Below are positions 35,794 through 48,273 of a stretch of DNA of 64,000 bases, one piece after another. The translations under genes and the position numbers were made by a program. Each line of letters opens with the position of its first letter. The stretch's first letter is position 1. Under the pieces are notes generated by a model. It worked only from the letters and a program-made list of their open reading frames with translations. It was not told the origin of the DNA and did no database searches. Source of the stretch: Bidens hawaiensis (lineage: Eukaryota; Streptophyta; Magnoliopsida; Asterales; Asteraceae). The DNA lies in contig JAIQDT010007686.1 of the NCBI GenBank assembly GCA_021521415.1, forward strand, positions 62,001-126,000, in the 5' to 3' direction.

Positions 35794-36455
35794 GTTGGTA
35801 TCAGAGTGAATTACCGAATCATTCAGACTAACCGCTGAACTAGATTCAATTCGCTCTTGAATCCACCATGGACGTTAAAATTAAAGTTCATTGAAGTTCT
35901 TGTGGTTTTTTGCATGGATTTGGATGAACTTTGATGATTGAAGGATTATAGATGTGAATTGATGTTTGGGTCAATGATTAGTTCGGATATTCAATATCAA
36001 TTTCATGTTTTGTGTTTTCAGTTTTGTCCAGATCTACAATATTCGGTTTGTTTTCGGTCGAACTCGTTTATATTTGATGTTCAAGATCTGAAAGTTTGGT
36101 GAAATTGATGTTAGATTGGTGATAAAATGATAATTTTAAGATGATTTGATGCGGTTTCAAGGATTAATTTCGTGTATTAAGGGTTTAATTTTCAGATTTA
36201 AGGTTTTAGGTCAAAATTGAGGGAAAATTGCAATGACGTGTTTAGGGCAAATTTGTGGTTGATTCTGGTTCGTATGGTGATTATGGTTTATTTGGAGATA
36301 GTTTGGATGATTAATTTCTTGATTTGGAGATTTGTTTTAGCCCTACACGAGTAGATGTTGATAAAAGTGTTCGAGCTAACAGTTTGTTGCTGATTAATGT
36401 TGTTAACATGCTAAAATTTGCTGATTAAAATGGGCTGTTAACGAAATTTGCCGAT
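35794..36455 (+). other. Internal region of the LARD-like element with primer site
   Basis: TGGTATCAGAGTG at 35796-35808 is an initiator-Met primer site. The rest resembles a retrotransposon leader; the ATG at about 35869 opens only nine codons. No polypurine tract is evident before 36456. Confidence 0.75.
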
Positions 36456-36729
36456 TGAGTTTGAAAATGCCACATGCTAAACTAATATTAGGTTTAAGTA
36501 GTCTTCTACCTCTTTTTTCTATAACTTCACTATTCTGAGACGCGACGACAAAAAAAATGAGGCATAATTACACTTGTGGTTCCAAGGATGCTCATCACCC
36601 ATCTGTTCTCGAAATTACACAGATAACGTTGTCAAAATTTCACAAGGGTCGGTTGGGATTTTAACATTATAGTAGCGCTAATTTTTCTTTTATTAAATGG
36701 GCTGGTCGACCACTCTACCTAAAGGGTAG

Positions 36730-36768
<39 letters not shown>

Positions 36769-36801
36769 TATTAAAATAAAAAAAATATTAATAACATTTG
36801 C

Positions 36802-36836
<35 letters not shown>

Positions 36837-37588
36837 AATAGGATTTAATTTAATGTATTCAATGAAGCCAATTGAGTTAAATAAAATGTTAGAGGGACTA
36901 ATATGTATGTAATCATTGTTATGGGAAAATGAGGTTTAGTAAGTTCAAGGGGATGTGCATTTATTAAAAATTGTATGAAAAGAAAAGAAGGGGGGGGGGG
37001 GAGGACATGTTTAACAACACCCGATAATGTGTATTATATTTTAGACCGACGCATCGAATCGTTACTCGTGTATAATGAGAAATTAAAGAAAGACAACAAG
37101 ATATTATAACGAGTAATTGAAGCAATTGACGGGTGAAATAATATATTTTATTTTATTCCTTTGGTCTTATCCAAGTGGCGGTGGAGTGAAAACCAAGGCA
37201 CAAGACTAGTATAAATAGATGATTTAGGTAATTCGTTTAGGTCATGTGTGCATTGTGAGATTTTTGATTATGTAGAGAGTTTGCCACCGGGGAAGAGCTC
37301 TCCCCGGGTGGCCGTTCCTTTATGATTATGTATGTATGAATGTATGTATGAGTGTTCTTGATGTGAATCATTCGGTTAATGAAATCATACTTCAACATCT
37401 ATCTTTTGTGTTTTGATTACAATTGTTCATCCTACTTTATTGATTATTGTTAATCTAAACTAACTCTCCACGTCCCTCCTTTAGATCGTTCAAGAGTTAA
37501 TACATGTTTTAGATCGATCCATGAACCGAGCTCGTTTATACATGTACGTTCACGACACACGCTTCCGCACCGGGGCTTGGTTCTGTCT
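36456..37588 (+). repeat. 3' LTR of the LARD-like element
   Basis: This 1,133-bp copy has (GA)n at 36732-36764, (TAA)n at 36803-36833, TATAAATA at 37210-37217 and the hairpin at 37286-37309. Confidence 0.8.
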
Positions 37589-38790
37589 CCCGATATTTGA
37601 TAACGTTACTAACAAAATGCCACCTTACACTTAATACACAATAGTTTACATTTTTTTCATATTAATACTAAACAACCATCTTAGACGTTTTTACAGAATG
37701 GTGTTTGTCCGTTCAAACGCTCGTCTGACTAATGACTTGAGATTCTTTGAGGCACTGGTTTTGGTAATGGGTAAAGGTTTGTCTGAATTAAGAGTTGAGG
37801 TACATCCTTGGGCAACATGTCATCAAGCCTAGGGTAGGAAGCATACAAGCTCAATAATTTTCACTAAAAACTAACCTCTTAACTGAAAGACTTTATAGAT
37901 TTCATATAGCCTAGCTATCTTGTAGATTTGTTTATGTAACTAATTTCGTATTAATGTATTTCATGTCAAAATGAAATAAATAATCAATTAATCATATAAC
38001 ACATAAATTAATTTTCAAATAACGATGAGTTATCTTCTTGGAATTTCAAAGTGTAAATCCGATATGTGAATTCAGAACAAATGATTTATTATAGATGTCG
38101 AACCAACACACCGATTCGGGTGAAACGTCACAATTGAAGGTTGTGACCATTGGGATGTAAGTGTGTAACCCTAGAGTCACATTGGTATTAGGAACTCCAT
38201 TTGAGATCAAACTCAGTAGCTATTGAAGTTTTGAAATACTACCAAATTTCAAGATGCTACTGCATTTAAGTTGCGACTTAGCTAATCAGTTATCGATAAA
38301 CAAAGTAGCTATTCCTTGAACTAAGTTGCCACTAACCTTCATAGCTATTGACCTTTGGTAATCAAGTTTCTACCAAGTAGTAGCAATTTGCTACTTATTT
38401 CTAGTAACATTTTAATTTTTTTAGTGCAACCGCTAGTCATCCATGTTGACTAGATGAGTTTCATCATCTGGCATAACTCCGGCTCAGGGCAGGCCCTTGT
38501 CCCTACTAGGGAGCTACCAAACACATCAAAGAGTGGTGCGTCTTGGAACCCCTAAATATCGCAGAGGTTCCTTAGTTCCCAAGACATGATATTATTGAAC
38601 AAGCATGCATTCTACACCACATAATTAATACAATGTTTATTACGATTTGTCATTTGATCTATAAGTAAATCTCAATTACCTAAAATGATTAGATCGTAGT
38701 AGAATCACCAACATTTAAGCAAGCTTCATTCTTGTTTAAAGTTAAGAATTTAACAAAGTTTAATGTGAACAAGCTTCAATAGAATATTAG
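37589..38790. other. Unassigned sequence, no gene seen
   Basis: No ORF over 60 codons and no clear termini were found. The part from about 38160 may already belong to the LTR that ends at 39677; TGTAACCCTAGAG near 38165 is one possible LTR start. Confidence 0.4.
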
Positions 38791-38791
38791 T

Positions 38792-38876
38792 AACGAATCG
38801 AATCGCATTTTTCAAACGAATCGAATCCCATTTTCAAACGAATCGAATCGCATTTTTCAAACGAATCGAATCCCAC
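38792..38876. repeat. Short tandem repeat AACGAATCGAATCGCATTTT
   Basis: About three to four units of 26-28 bases alternate GAATCGCATTTTT and GAATCCCATTTT variants. Confidence 0.9.
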
Positions 38877-39677
38877 TTGATAACTCTTTTATCACCAAGT
38901 TTATGTTTTTCCTACATGTTAGGGTTTAATTTACTATCATATCAAGTTTCATACAAAACCGACTTCTTTTACCCGTTCTTTTCACGAACCGAACACTACT
39001 CCTTTTACCCGAAACGAACCAACTAACCCTTTTACTTACAAGTTCATTACTTTATCAATAATCGTGACCCGTTCTATCATCCTACAATTTTTCATGCAAA
39101 TTCGTACACGAAAAGTAAATTTTTAAACAAAAACGTACATTTGAGGTTTATGTTCGAAATCACTCGAATAAACCGAAACCATATCAAACGTACTTGGAAT
39201 TCAGTAATTCAAGCATCCATGAAACCTTCTTGCCAGTATACCAACCCATCAGCTCTCCGTCGCCAAAAACAACCGCTACAGTCTCCGGAAAACTCTATTT
39301 TTCACTGTTATGGTTCCCTTGACAAACACTAATATTCCCTAACTCGGATTAAAGATCCTACGGGTGAAAATTCTAATTTATATGCTATGAACACTCTGTT
39401 AAAATTTGAGACAGATCCGACGGTTAGATCTACGGGAATCATAAGGTCTTTGTGGGTTGCTCTCTAAAAAACGAGAATTTTTGGTGTGAATGAGGTTGGA
39501 CGCCAAGATGGTTATAAATGAGATGGTGACCACATTTATAGGAAGATGGTAAGGTTTCATATTTGAATATTCATCTAATGAAACTTATCCCCCTCATACT
39601 TTAGATAATTACATTTATCTTCTATAATTTCATTAAACCCAATTCATTTAAATACCGACGAAACCTGGTATGTTACA
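38877..39677 (-). repeat. 3' LTR (right part) of a decayed Ty3/gypsy element
   Basis: The segment ends GGTATGTTACA at 39677 and is followed by a polypurine tract (minus strand TAAGGTGGGTAGACT, 39678-39692). That fits the 3' LTR of a minus-strand element whose pol remains lie to the right. The left boundary is not determined and may lie near 38165. The ORF at 39141-39332 has no support. Confidence 0.6.
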
Positions 39678-41825
39678 AGTCTACCCACCTTATAACATGT
39701 TTCATCCTTGAAACCTGCTTATTCCTTGTAAAAGGAATACTTTCTGTATTCACATCTTTTCTTGAATCGAATTAGCTTCCTTGCTTACTGGTTTATCCTT
39801 TGTCTCACAATCATCTAGTAATGTTCATTAGTTTTAGCTGTCCACTGTAGCTTGTCCATGAAGTACTCGATGATACGCTTCTTTGTGTAGATTTAGCAAG
39901 TCCCCATCATTTCCTTAAACATGTTTTTCTTTCTTGTCATTAAAATAGAAACATTGCACTTGCTATCACAACACTTGGCACTGAATGACCATCTGTCCAA
40001 TTACAAACTTTAGCAAATATACTGTTATGCGATACGTTCAAAACGTATTAATTTCATAAAAGGAAACCTTTCCAGTTTTTCCTTAAGTATTACTCCCTGA
40101 AATCCTTTTGTATATTCCTTAAGATAGAATACATCTTACAATCCTTGAGCATAATCCTGACATAACTTGACGGAGAACTTCTTAAATCACCATTTTCCAT
40201 TATTAGCTCTTTACGAACACATAGTGTTCATGAGTTGTAGCTGTCCAAGTTAGCTTGATCATGAAGTCCATGTTGATACATCTTTCTTTTCTTGACTAAT
40301 CAAGTCTCGTCTTGTCCTATGAATCCATTGTTGCCTGCTAATGCATATCAAGTTGCTTGATATATCATAACTATTTATCTTACCCAACTTTCTTTCAAGG
40401 CATGTCCTGACCTTTATGTGGACATTCATAACACCATTCTATCGTTACCGTTCTGGAGAACTTCTCGCTCATGATCACATGATTAATAGTTACACACTAA
40501 ACATTCGTGTCAAGACTCAATTCAAGTAAACATAGGTCTAAATCATCTCTACGCCTTGTTTGCATGTCTTTCCATATTGTATCCTTGGTTGCTGGAATCC
40601 TCTTGCGGTCAAGGGCGAAGCTTCATTGAGGCCCGGGGTGGCCCCGGCCTCCCCTGTTTTTTGCGCAATAGTGTAAATTTACCCGTTTTGGCCGAAAATC
40701 TTTATACACAGTTTAAGTTTAGCCTTTTTCACCCGAAAATTTGAGCCCGGCCCCATCGTTTGTGAAATTTTGTATACATTTTGAGTTCGCCCCCCCAGGT
40801 GCCTCAGTCCAAGCTTCACCACTGCCTGCAGTGTAACCGTCAGCTCCACATTCCTAACACTTATGGTTGTTCTTATCCACGTTGGCAAAATATCTTGTCA
40901 TCTCACAGTGTCACACACCATAAACTCATGTTTACTTGAATTATACTTGAGGGTTTCGCTTTCATCAGTATCTACCTTCATTGTAACCGACCTCTTTCCT
41001 TTCGAAGCCTCGATGTAAACTGAGTATCTAGACTTATGAGCTTCGTCTAGGATTTGGCTCGAAGATCTCCATGATGTGGAATCCTCAGGCAACCAAATAT
41101 GATTTTCACATCATAAGCATTATCTTCCAAATCTCGGTGTAACCCGAAAATTTATTCCATTTTCATCTTGCTCTCATCCTTTATAACTTCTATTGCGCCT
41201 CACGTATCTCGCTCATGAAACCTGAAGTGCTAACTATTTTATACAACTTAATTGTCGCGGTAACTTCTTCACCTTCACGCATGATTGCGTCATCAACAAT
41301 ATTGGCCTCACTAGGATAATACTTGACTTCACACTCATAATCCTTTATCATCTCTAACCGTTTTCTCTGCCTCATGTTCAGTCCTTTCTACTTGAAGAAG
41401 TACTTCACACTTTTATGATCTGTATAGATGGTACACTTCAAAAAATTAGAATACAACTTCTCTTTCTTCAGAGTCTTCAACACTTTCCCCAACTGTTCAG
41501 CATGTTCGGATTCTTTCCTTGAGTATGTCTAGATTATCATCAATAAAGGTAATGACAGATTTGTCCAACATCGGATGACATACCCTATTCATCATTGCCA
41601 TAAATGCCGCTAGAGCATTCGTTAATCGACATCACGAGAAACTCGTAATATCCATATCGCTTCCGACTTGTTGTCTTAGGGATGTTTGCCTCTTTTACTT
41701 CCAATTGATGATCACCAAATCTGATATCTATTCAGGAGAACCAACCAGAACCTTGTAACTAATCAAACAGATCATCAATCCGTAAGCTTATCCAACTCGC
41801 GGTAATCTATACACATTCTCTATCA
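39678..41825 (-). pseudogene. Decayed Ty3/gypsy pol (RT, RNase H, integrase remnants)
   Basis: Reading leftward from 41825: RMCIDYRE, then YGYYEFLVMS and a broken IDD region (RT, 41820-41530); KCTIYTDHKSVKYF (RNase H, about 41400-41440); RQRKRLEMIKDYECEVKYYPSEAN (41190-41375); and ILDEAHKSRYSVY (integrase start, about 41030). Frames change repeatedly and stops are frequent. From 40897 to 39693 only vague integrase-like sequence remains, including two related blocks near 39810-39880 and 40217-40290. The right end is cut off at 41825. Confidence 0.8.
40610..40824. mobile_element. hAT-type MITE (215 bp)
   Basis: Left end CAAGGGCGAAGCTT and the reverse complement of the right end, CAGTGGTGAAGCTT, are inverted repeats. 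The flanking 8-mers CTTGCGGT (40602-40609) and CCTGCAGT (40825-40832) match at six of eight positions, as expected for an old hAT insertion. The inside is GC-rich near the left end (GGCCCGGGGTGGCCCCGGCC). It has no ORF and is inserted in the decayed gypsy pol. Confidence 0.7.
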
Positions 41826-42392
41826 CACCCCAACCTGAGGCGGAAATGCCGGGGCGTGAGCTGATTGCTCAAAGCTCTCAAGTTACTCTCATGCAATTAA
41901 TATGACAATATCTAATTAATTTATTTAATAACAAACAATATTTAAGTACATCAATTTATAAAGAAATTACAAAACAAGATCATATGATTATTGAATAAGT
42001 TTTAATCCTGATAGTCTCCGCTATGTGTTCTTCACCTTGATAAACAATCTAATAGTAACCTGCAAATGCGTACAAAATATATAGGTTCGTCAACAACACA
42101 TGTTGAGTGAGTAGATAACCAGTTTGAGAATACAAAAATAATGAGTTATAATAAGATATAATCAAGAGCAAAACTGTTACCTGTGAGTATAAACAATCAA
42201 ATCAATTGAGCAAGTAATAAGTGTCGATAAAACCATTGTCATGCGGCGAGCGCTAACCACTACGACGGTCGTATGATCATACTATTATGTGATTATGATG
42301 AACCTCTCTGAATGCGTTCAAATAAAGCTAGTAAGAAAATAAACATGTAGCATATAAGCGTTTAATTGACACACACACAAATATCACAGTTT
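41826..42392. repeat. Truncated LTR-like fragment
   Basis: The start, TATCACACCCCAACCTGAGGC, resembles the CACCCC-type end of plant gypsy LTRs. It contains the ATATAGGTTCGTCAAC and GAGTGAGTAGATAACC style of sequence seen in LTR R regions. It is cut on the right by the LTR at 42393. No second copy is in the window. Confidence 0.4.
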
Positions 42393-42845
42393 TGTAAGGC
42401 CCCGGTCCCGGTGCCCTACTTTGGCGTTGAATTTACTCATAAACACAGTTCTAAATATCAGAGTTAATTAAAACTTTTGCAGAATAAAACCAAAGGCCAA
42501 CCATTCAAATATTAATAAACTTGTCTTTTAAAACATAACATATAATATAATATCAAATCATCATGAAAAATATTTAGATGCCAGCCTCTTCAGATCATAC
42601 CATGTGTTCCTCTCAAGCCAGTTGCCTCAGTCTATTAAACTGCATGTATACTAAAAGTCAGCTAAGCTGAGTGAGTTCTAGTTAATACAGGTAACATACA
42701 ATACATCCACATACTTACATGTATACGCGTCCGAAGATACATATAATATAATTAGCTTTTTTAGCTTTCTTCATACTTTCATACTTTTATTCTTTCTTTC
42801 ATACATACACACACACACACACACATTTCATCCTATAACCTTCAC

Positions 42846-42990
42846 ATATATTATTAGGGTCAGTTCCCTACATTCGCAGATATTATTAGGGTCTGTTACC
42901 TTCATTCGTATATATTTTTAGGGTCGGTTCCCTTCATTCGCAGATATTATTAGGGTATGTTCCCTACATTCGCATATATTATTAGGGTCT
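42846..42990. repeat. VNTR inside the LTR (about 31-bp units)
   Basis: Five units contain ATATTATTAGGGTCNGTTCC. The homologous site has one unit in the LTR at 59964 (about 60437) and two diverged units in the solo LTR (22199-22252). Confidence 0.85.
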
Positions 42991-43684
42991 GTTTCCTACC
43001 TTCACTCTACCATACTTTCATACTAACATTCATATAACTTTGTACATACCCTGCTTTATCATTCATTCATACACATTTACGTATTCGAACACTTACTTCC
43101 CTTGAAGATACGTGCAATAACCGAAGATCGTTCACGTACTGAAAAGCTTTCATTCAAAATCACATTATAATAGCTATCACATATATCATACATGCATACA
43201 CTTACCACTCAAGGTAAGTGTATTAACTAATCACATCGAGTATGAACAGCACCGAAAACATAACAAGGAAGTGGGGCTAGAAACTCACTTGAATGCGGTT
43301 ACGTTCACCGTTAATGGTTATTCCTTTCTTTAGTTGTACGCGACTAACTGTATAATAATTATACGTATCAATTAACTATCACTACCCATATCGTGTTTCT
43401 AGTTTAATTATAACCCTCAACGAACGGGGGTCCGGGGGCAGTGCCCCTGGCAGCAGAGTTCTAGGGGCGGCAACCCCTAGCAGGGTCTAAGGGGCAGAGT
43501 CCTTGGCTGGGGTCGAGGGACCTTTCCGTCATTCTTTCAAAGTCTAATTCTTTCTCCAATTCCTTAATTTATTATTTTATTTTCTAACTCATAAAGTTCG
43601 AGGGCTTCTTTGTAATTAAACCATTTTAATCTAAGTCCAGGGAACTTTCCATCATTCTTTCAAAGTCTAATTCGTTCTCCAATT

Positions 43685-44040
43685 CCTTAATAAATGGGGG
43701 CACATAACGAATGGATTCATTCGTTTCTTCATAACGAATGGCCACTTATGGACCCTCATAGCGAATTGACCTTTATAATGAATTGGCCTTTATAGCGAAT
43801 TGACTTTTATAACGATCTGACCTTTATAACAAATGGACTCATTCGTTTGGTCTAGCTACGAATGAACCTTCCAACGAATGGGGGTTCATTCGTTAGTTCT
43901 TCATAATGATGGCATAACGAATGACTTAACGAATATAGCTAATTCGTTATTCTTCCTTAACGAATTGGCATAACGAATGAGCCTAACGAATGAGGGCTCA
44001 TTCGTTAGTTTTTTGTAACGAATTACATAGCGAATTCGTT
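43685..44040. repeat. AACGAATG / CATTCGTT array with hairpins
   Basis: About twenty words in both orientations occur here. The clearest hairpin is CTAACGAATGA (43983-43993) with TCATTCGTTAG (43998-44008), a perfect 11-bp stem with loop GGGC. AACGAATG-GATT-CATTCGTT lies near 43710. Confidence 0.85.
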
Positions 44041-44062
44041 ACACGCTCCTAGGGTTAGGTCA

Positions 44063-44953
44063 GAGAATGTCAGAAACATACTCGGTCTTATAAAGCCTTT
44101 ATCGAGGAGTTCTTGTAGTTGGGAAATTGATTCTTTCATCTCGGACGACGCTAGGTGGGATGTTGCTGTCGCGATAGGCTGTGCTCCTGGTACTAAGTCT
44201 ACATGAAATTCTATCTCACCCTCCGGTGGCAACCCCGAAAGGTCCTCAGGGAACACTTCTGGATAGTCTCACACAACAGGAATATCTTTCACTTCATTCG
44301 TCTCGGCCGTAGCTTTGACAACATATGCTAGGTAAGCATCGCACCCTCGCCTTAATAATCTTTCGCTTTTATCATCGAAATGAAATTACGCGATGAACTT
44401 TCCTTATCACTATAAACCGTCACCGTACTACCATCCAAGGATTTTAACCTTATTAACCTATTCTTACACACTATCTGAACCTCAAACTCAGATAACCAAT
44501 CCGTTCCCAAAACCACATCGAACCCTCCTTAGGTCATAACATACAAGGTAACAAGGAACTCATGTCCCTCTAATTATACATTACAATCCTTAACCATTCT
44601 CAATATTCTAATAGAGGTCTCACTCGTGTTTCTACTTTAAAGGTTTCAAGCACACGACAACATTTCATTTTTTCTAACTTACTAAATGTCGTAGCTACAA
44701 AGCTTTTAATCGCACCCGAATCAAATAGTACTGAAGCAGAAATACCGTTTACTAGAAACGTACCTGTCACAACATCTGGAATCTGTTTGGCCTGCTCCCG
44801 AGTCAGCATGTAGGCCCTAGTCCCTAGCCTTACTTGTTCAGCATCCTTCTTCTCACTTCCTCCAACTTCACCACCAGTGCAAGCCCTTGCTAGGTGACTG
44901 GTCTGACCGCATATAAAACATGCGGGCTTTGCATGGAAATCCTGAGCAAAATG
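44063..44953 (-). pseudogene. Deleted gypsy element: last zinc knuckle, protease and RT start
   Basis: Reading leftward from 44953: the knuckle CFICGQTSHLARAC (about 44,880-44,920), a protease with VLFDSGAIKSFV (44600-44809), a spacer with stops, and the RT entry region [16 protein letters not shown] ... [13 protein letters not shown] (44090-44256). After GFIRPS the homology stops at the deletion junction near 44063-44090. It is the continuation of the gag at 58439-59555, with the Tekay-like element between them. Confidence 0.85.
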
Positions 44954-46452
44954 TGTAACGATTCCGGCAAATCCAGGTATACCCTAGCCGGAATATACTA
45001 TTTACGTGTCATTAAATACTGATTATATGAGTTATAGTACATCTATACGGATATATATGATTCACAGTATGAATCATACTCAATTATATAGTGAATCATA
45101 TTGGAATTTCGATCAACCAATGATCGGTTATTGAAACCCGAGCGGATCGGGAATTACGTTGTAGACGGAATATATAATGTTAAGTGATGTTTACGAAGTA
45201 TTAATGCTTCGGGATAGGTGAATTATAGCACAGAAAAAGGATTTCGATTTAATGGTACGTCGGTACGCTAAACGAAACCTTTAACACCAAACCAAGCAAG
45301 AGACGATCAATCAAGCCGAAAAAGATGCGTAATTATTAATAATATGATGTCTTAATGTCATGGGTTAAGTTTTTAAAGTTTTTAAATCAGTTTTATATAA
45401 ACTTTATGTTAACCCGAAAAACGACCATTTTATGCTCGTTTTAAGCCGACATACGAGTTTAAACGAGAAACGAACTGAACCAGATTATCCAAAACATTAT
45501 CCGGATTACGGGAATCCGAGTGTGTGGTTAATATTGAAGTGTGGGGGCCCACCCCAACCTCTCACTTGGCCGATCGGCCAAGTTGATAATATCACACCAT
45601 TTTTTTTTTTTTTTTTTTTCATTACAATCCATTCACTCAAGAACAACTCTCCCATTTTCTCTCAAATCCCTCTCATATCTTTCAAGTTCCATCCATTTCC
45701 ATCATTTCTAATCAAGAACAAAGGTATAAACATGTTATAATACATGATCTTTGGTGTTGATTTCCTTATTTTTAGTTGTTTTGCAAGAACAAAAAGGTTC
45801 CAAATGAAATATGGGTGAAAACCCGAGATGGAACCGGTTCTTGTGTGATCAAAGGATGTATACAAGTTATACAAAGGATCTTGATCCAAGTAATTAGTTA
45901 AAAGTGTTTAGAATAGATTTTTACGGTTAGAATCTTTGTTTTTACATAAAAACCGACACTAGGAAAGGAATGGCTTGATTGTTGGTAAAGTTTGCTTGGT
46001 GTGGTGTTGTTGTGCTTGAAAGTGTTGTATCTAGCGGCTAGCAAAGGCTAGAAACCGAGATCCTTGCGATCAAAAGCTAGAGAACACAAAAGAGTTCGGT
46101 TTTCGTGTGTATGAGAAAAATGGACAGATTTTCGTGTGCTTAGAGTTGGGTCACGAAATTTCACAGAAATGATCTACACATGAAAATATGAGATCTGTGA
46201 ATTTTTGGTAATTTTTGGATAAAAGATGAATATTTGGTGAATTTAATGCTCGGTTTTGGCCAAAAATAGTGAAAAATAGTTAAACTTGATGAAAAATTCT
46301 GGAAAATTTAGGATAAGCCTTTTATAGCATATAAAAGTCACCCACAAAATTTGAGCTCCGTTGGAAAAGTCTAAAGAGGCTTTTCGGTGAAACGAGTTCT
46401 AGGGCTTCTAGCTCGGTTTTGGGTGAAAAAAAGGCTTGAAATATGAGTTTTA

Positions 46453-47205
46453 AAATCTGGAAAATTTCCAGAAAGTTATGAGGATGATAAGGAGCATCCC
46501 AGAAAAATTTGGTATTTTTCTAAAGTGTTTTGATATTTTTGACATATTTAGTATTTGATAAAGATTTAAAAATATGTAAAAATATGTAAATTTACAAAAA
46601 TAAATCTGGAAAATTTCCAGAAAGTTATGAGGATGATAAGGATCATCCCAGAAAAATTTGGTAGTTTTCTAAAGTGTTTTGATATTTTTGACATATTTAG
46701 TATTTGATAAAGATTTAAAAATATGTAAAAATATGTAAATTTACAAAAATAAATCTGGAAAATTTCCAGAAAGTTATGAGGATGACAAGGATCATTCCAG
46801 AAAAATTTGGTATTTTTCTAAAGTGTTTTGATATTTTTGACATATTTAGTATTTTAGTAAGATTTGAAAATAGATAAATATATGTAAATTTACGAAAATA
46901 AATCTGGAAAAATTCCAGAGAGTTATGAGAATGACAAGGATCATTCCAGAAAAATTTGGGATTTTTCTAAAGTGTTTTGGTATTTTTGATATATTTAGTA
47001 TTTTAATAAGATTTAAAAATAGATAAATATATGTAAATTTACAAAAATAAATCTGGAAAAATTCCAGAGAGTTATGAGAATGACAAGGATCATTCCAGAA
47101 AAACTTGGGATTTTTCTAAAGTATTTTAGTATTTTTGATATTTTTAGTGTTTTAATGAGATTTAAAAATAGGTAAATAAATGCAAATATAGGAAAATAAA
47201 TCTGG
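46453..47205. repeat. 149-bp tandem repeat in the 5' LTR
   Basis: Units start with AAATCTGG at 46453, 46602, 46751, 46900, 47049 and 47198: five full units at exactly 149 bases and the start of a sixth. Each begins with a dyad, TCTGGAAA-A-TTTCCAGA in early units and TCTGGAA-AAA-TTCCAGA in later ones. The copy in the 3' LTR is at about 56241-56993. Confidence 0.95.
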
Positions 47206-47860
47206 AAAATTTTATAAAATGTTCTTTCTGTCAAAATAAGTTTTGAGTAAAATTTCAAGACCCGAGACTAAACGGGTAATTATTTGTGCTAAAAAGAACA
47301 TAAAAACAAGTTTTTAAAGCTTAAAACGTGTAAACCGGCAAAGTTCGCATAAGCGAGCTGACTGGTACATGAAAACTCTAAAAATAGACTATTTCATAAA
47401 TCTAAGTAAATTAAGTAAAAATAAATCATCCGAAAATAATTCGGATGATTTGGGTAATTTTACCCGATTTTTACCGTTTCCGGCACCGAAATACCGGAAA
47501 CGGGCCCCGCGGCCAAATGGGGTGTCAAACCGAGCTATAATTTCATCACCTTAACTAGGTTATCAGTGTTCCCCGATGTACAGTTTACATAGATTTAATT
47601 TGTGGGAATTATATAGTAACGACTTAGATATCCTATTACAGATCCCAGCACGTAGCTGTTCCTCATATCACCCCGACTCCCAAAAAGGTGAGTTTTCACG
47701 AGCCCCTTTTAATGAATTGTTTTAATTATATTTTCCCGGGGCGGAAAACATGTCTTATTTAAAGTATTTAAGTACATACCGATCGTATGGAAATACTTGT
47801 ACATTTATATATATATGGGCTGATGCATAGAATATATAAAATGTTTATAATGTGTTATTG

Positions 47861-48273
47861 TTCTGGGGTAACATAGTTCCCAGGGGTTATTATTGTTCTG
47901 GGGTAACATAGTTCCCAGGGGTTATTATTATTCTGGGGTAACATAGTTCCCAGGGGTTATTATTGTTCTGGGGTAACATAGTTCCCAGGGGTTATTATTA
48001 TTCTGGGGTAACATAGTTCCCAGGGGTTATTATTATTCTGGGGTAACATAGTTCCCAGGGGTTATTGTTGTTCTGGGGTAACATAGTTCCCAGGGGTTAT
48101 TATTATTCTGGGGTAACATAGTTCCCAGGGGTTATTGTTGTTCTGGGGTAACATAGTTCCCAGGGGTTATTATTATTCTGGGGTAACATAGTTCCCAGGG
48201 GTATTTATTGTTCTGGGGTAACATAGTTCCCAGAAAGATATTGGAAATGTTCTGGGGTAACAAAGTTCCCAGC
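47861..48273. repeat. 35-bp tandem repeat in the 5' LTR, each unit a hairpin
   Basis: Eleven units sit at exact 35-base spacing (47861 to 48211), with a diverged twelfth at 48250. Each has CTGGGGTAAC and GTTCCCAG around ATA, an 8-bp stem with a two-base bulge. Changes between units are almost confined to the linker (TTATTATTG, TTATTATTA, TTATTGTTG). The copy in the 3' LTR is at 57649-58061. Confidence 0.95.

Larger units (their letters stand above)
34657..37588 (+). mobile_element. Non-coding LTR retrotransposon (LARD-like)
   Basis: Two direct repeats of about 1.13 kb (34657-35793 and 36456-37588) flank a 662-bp internal segment that starts with a primer site and has no gag or pol. The LTRs differ at many positions and in microsatellite lengths, so the insertion is old. 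No target duplication was found and the last base pair of the right LTR is altered. Non-autonomous. Confidence 0.85.
42393..44062 (-). repeat. 3' LTR of the deleted gypsy element
   Basis: This copy of about 1,670 bp runs from TGTAAGGCCCCGG to GGGTTAGGTCA. It has five units of an ATATTATTAGGGT repeat (42846-42990), a GC hairpin cluster (43426-43512) and an AACGAATG/ATTCGTT array (43685-44040). The right border is taken from where homology with the other LTR ends and the terminal CA. Confidence 0.8.
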
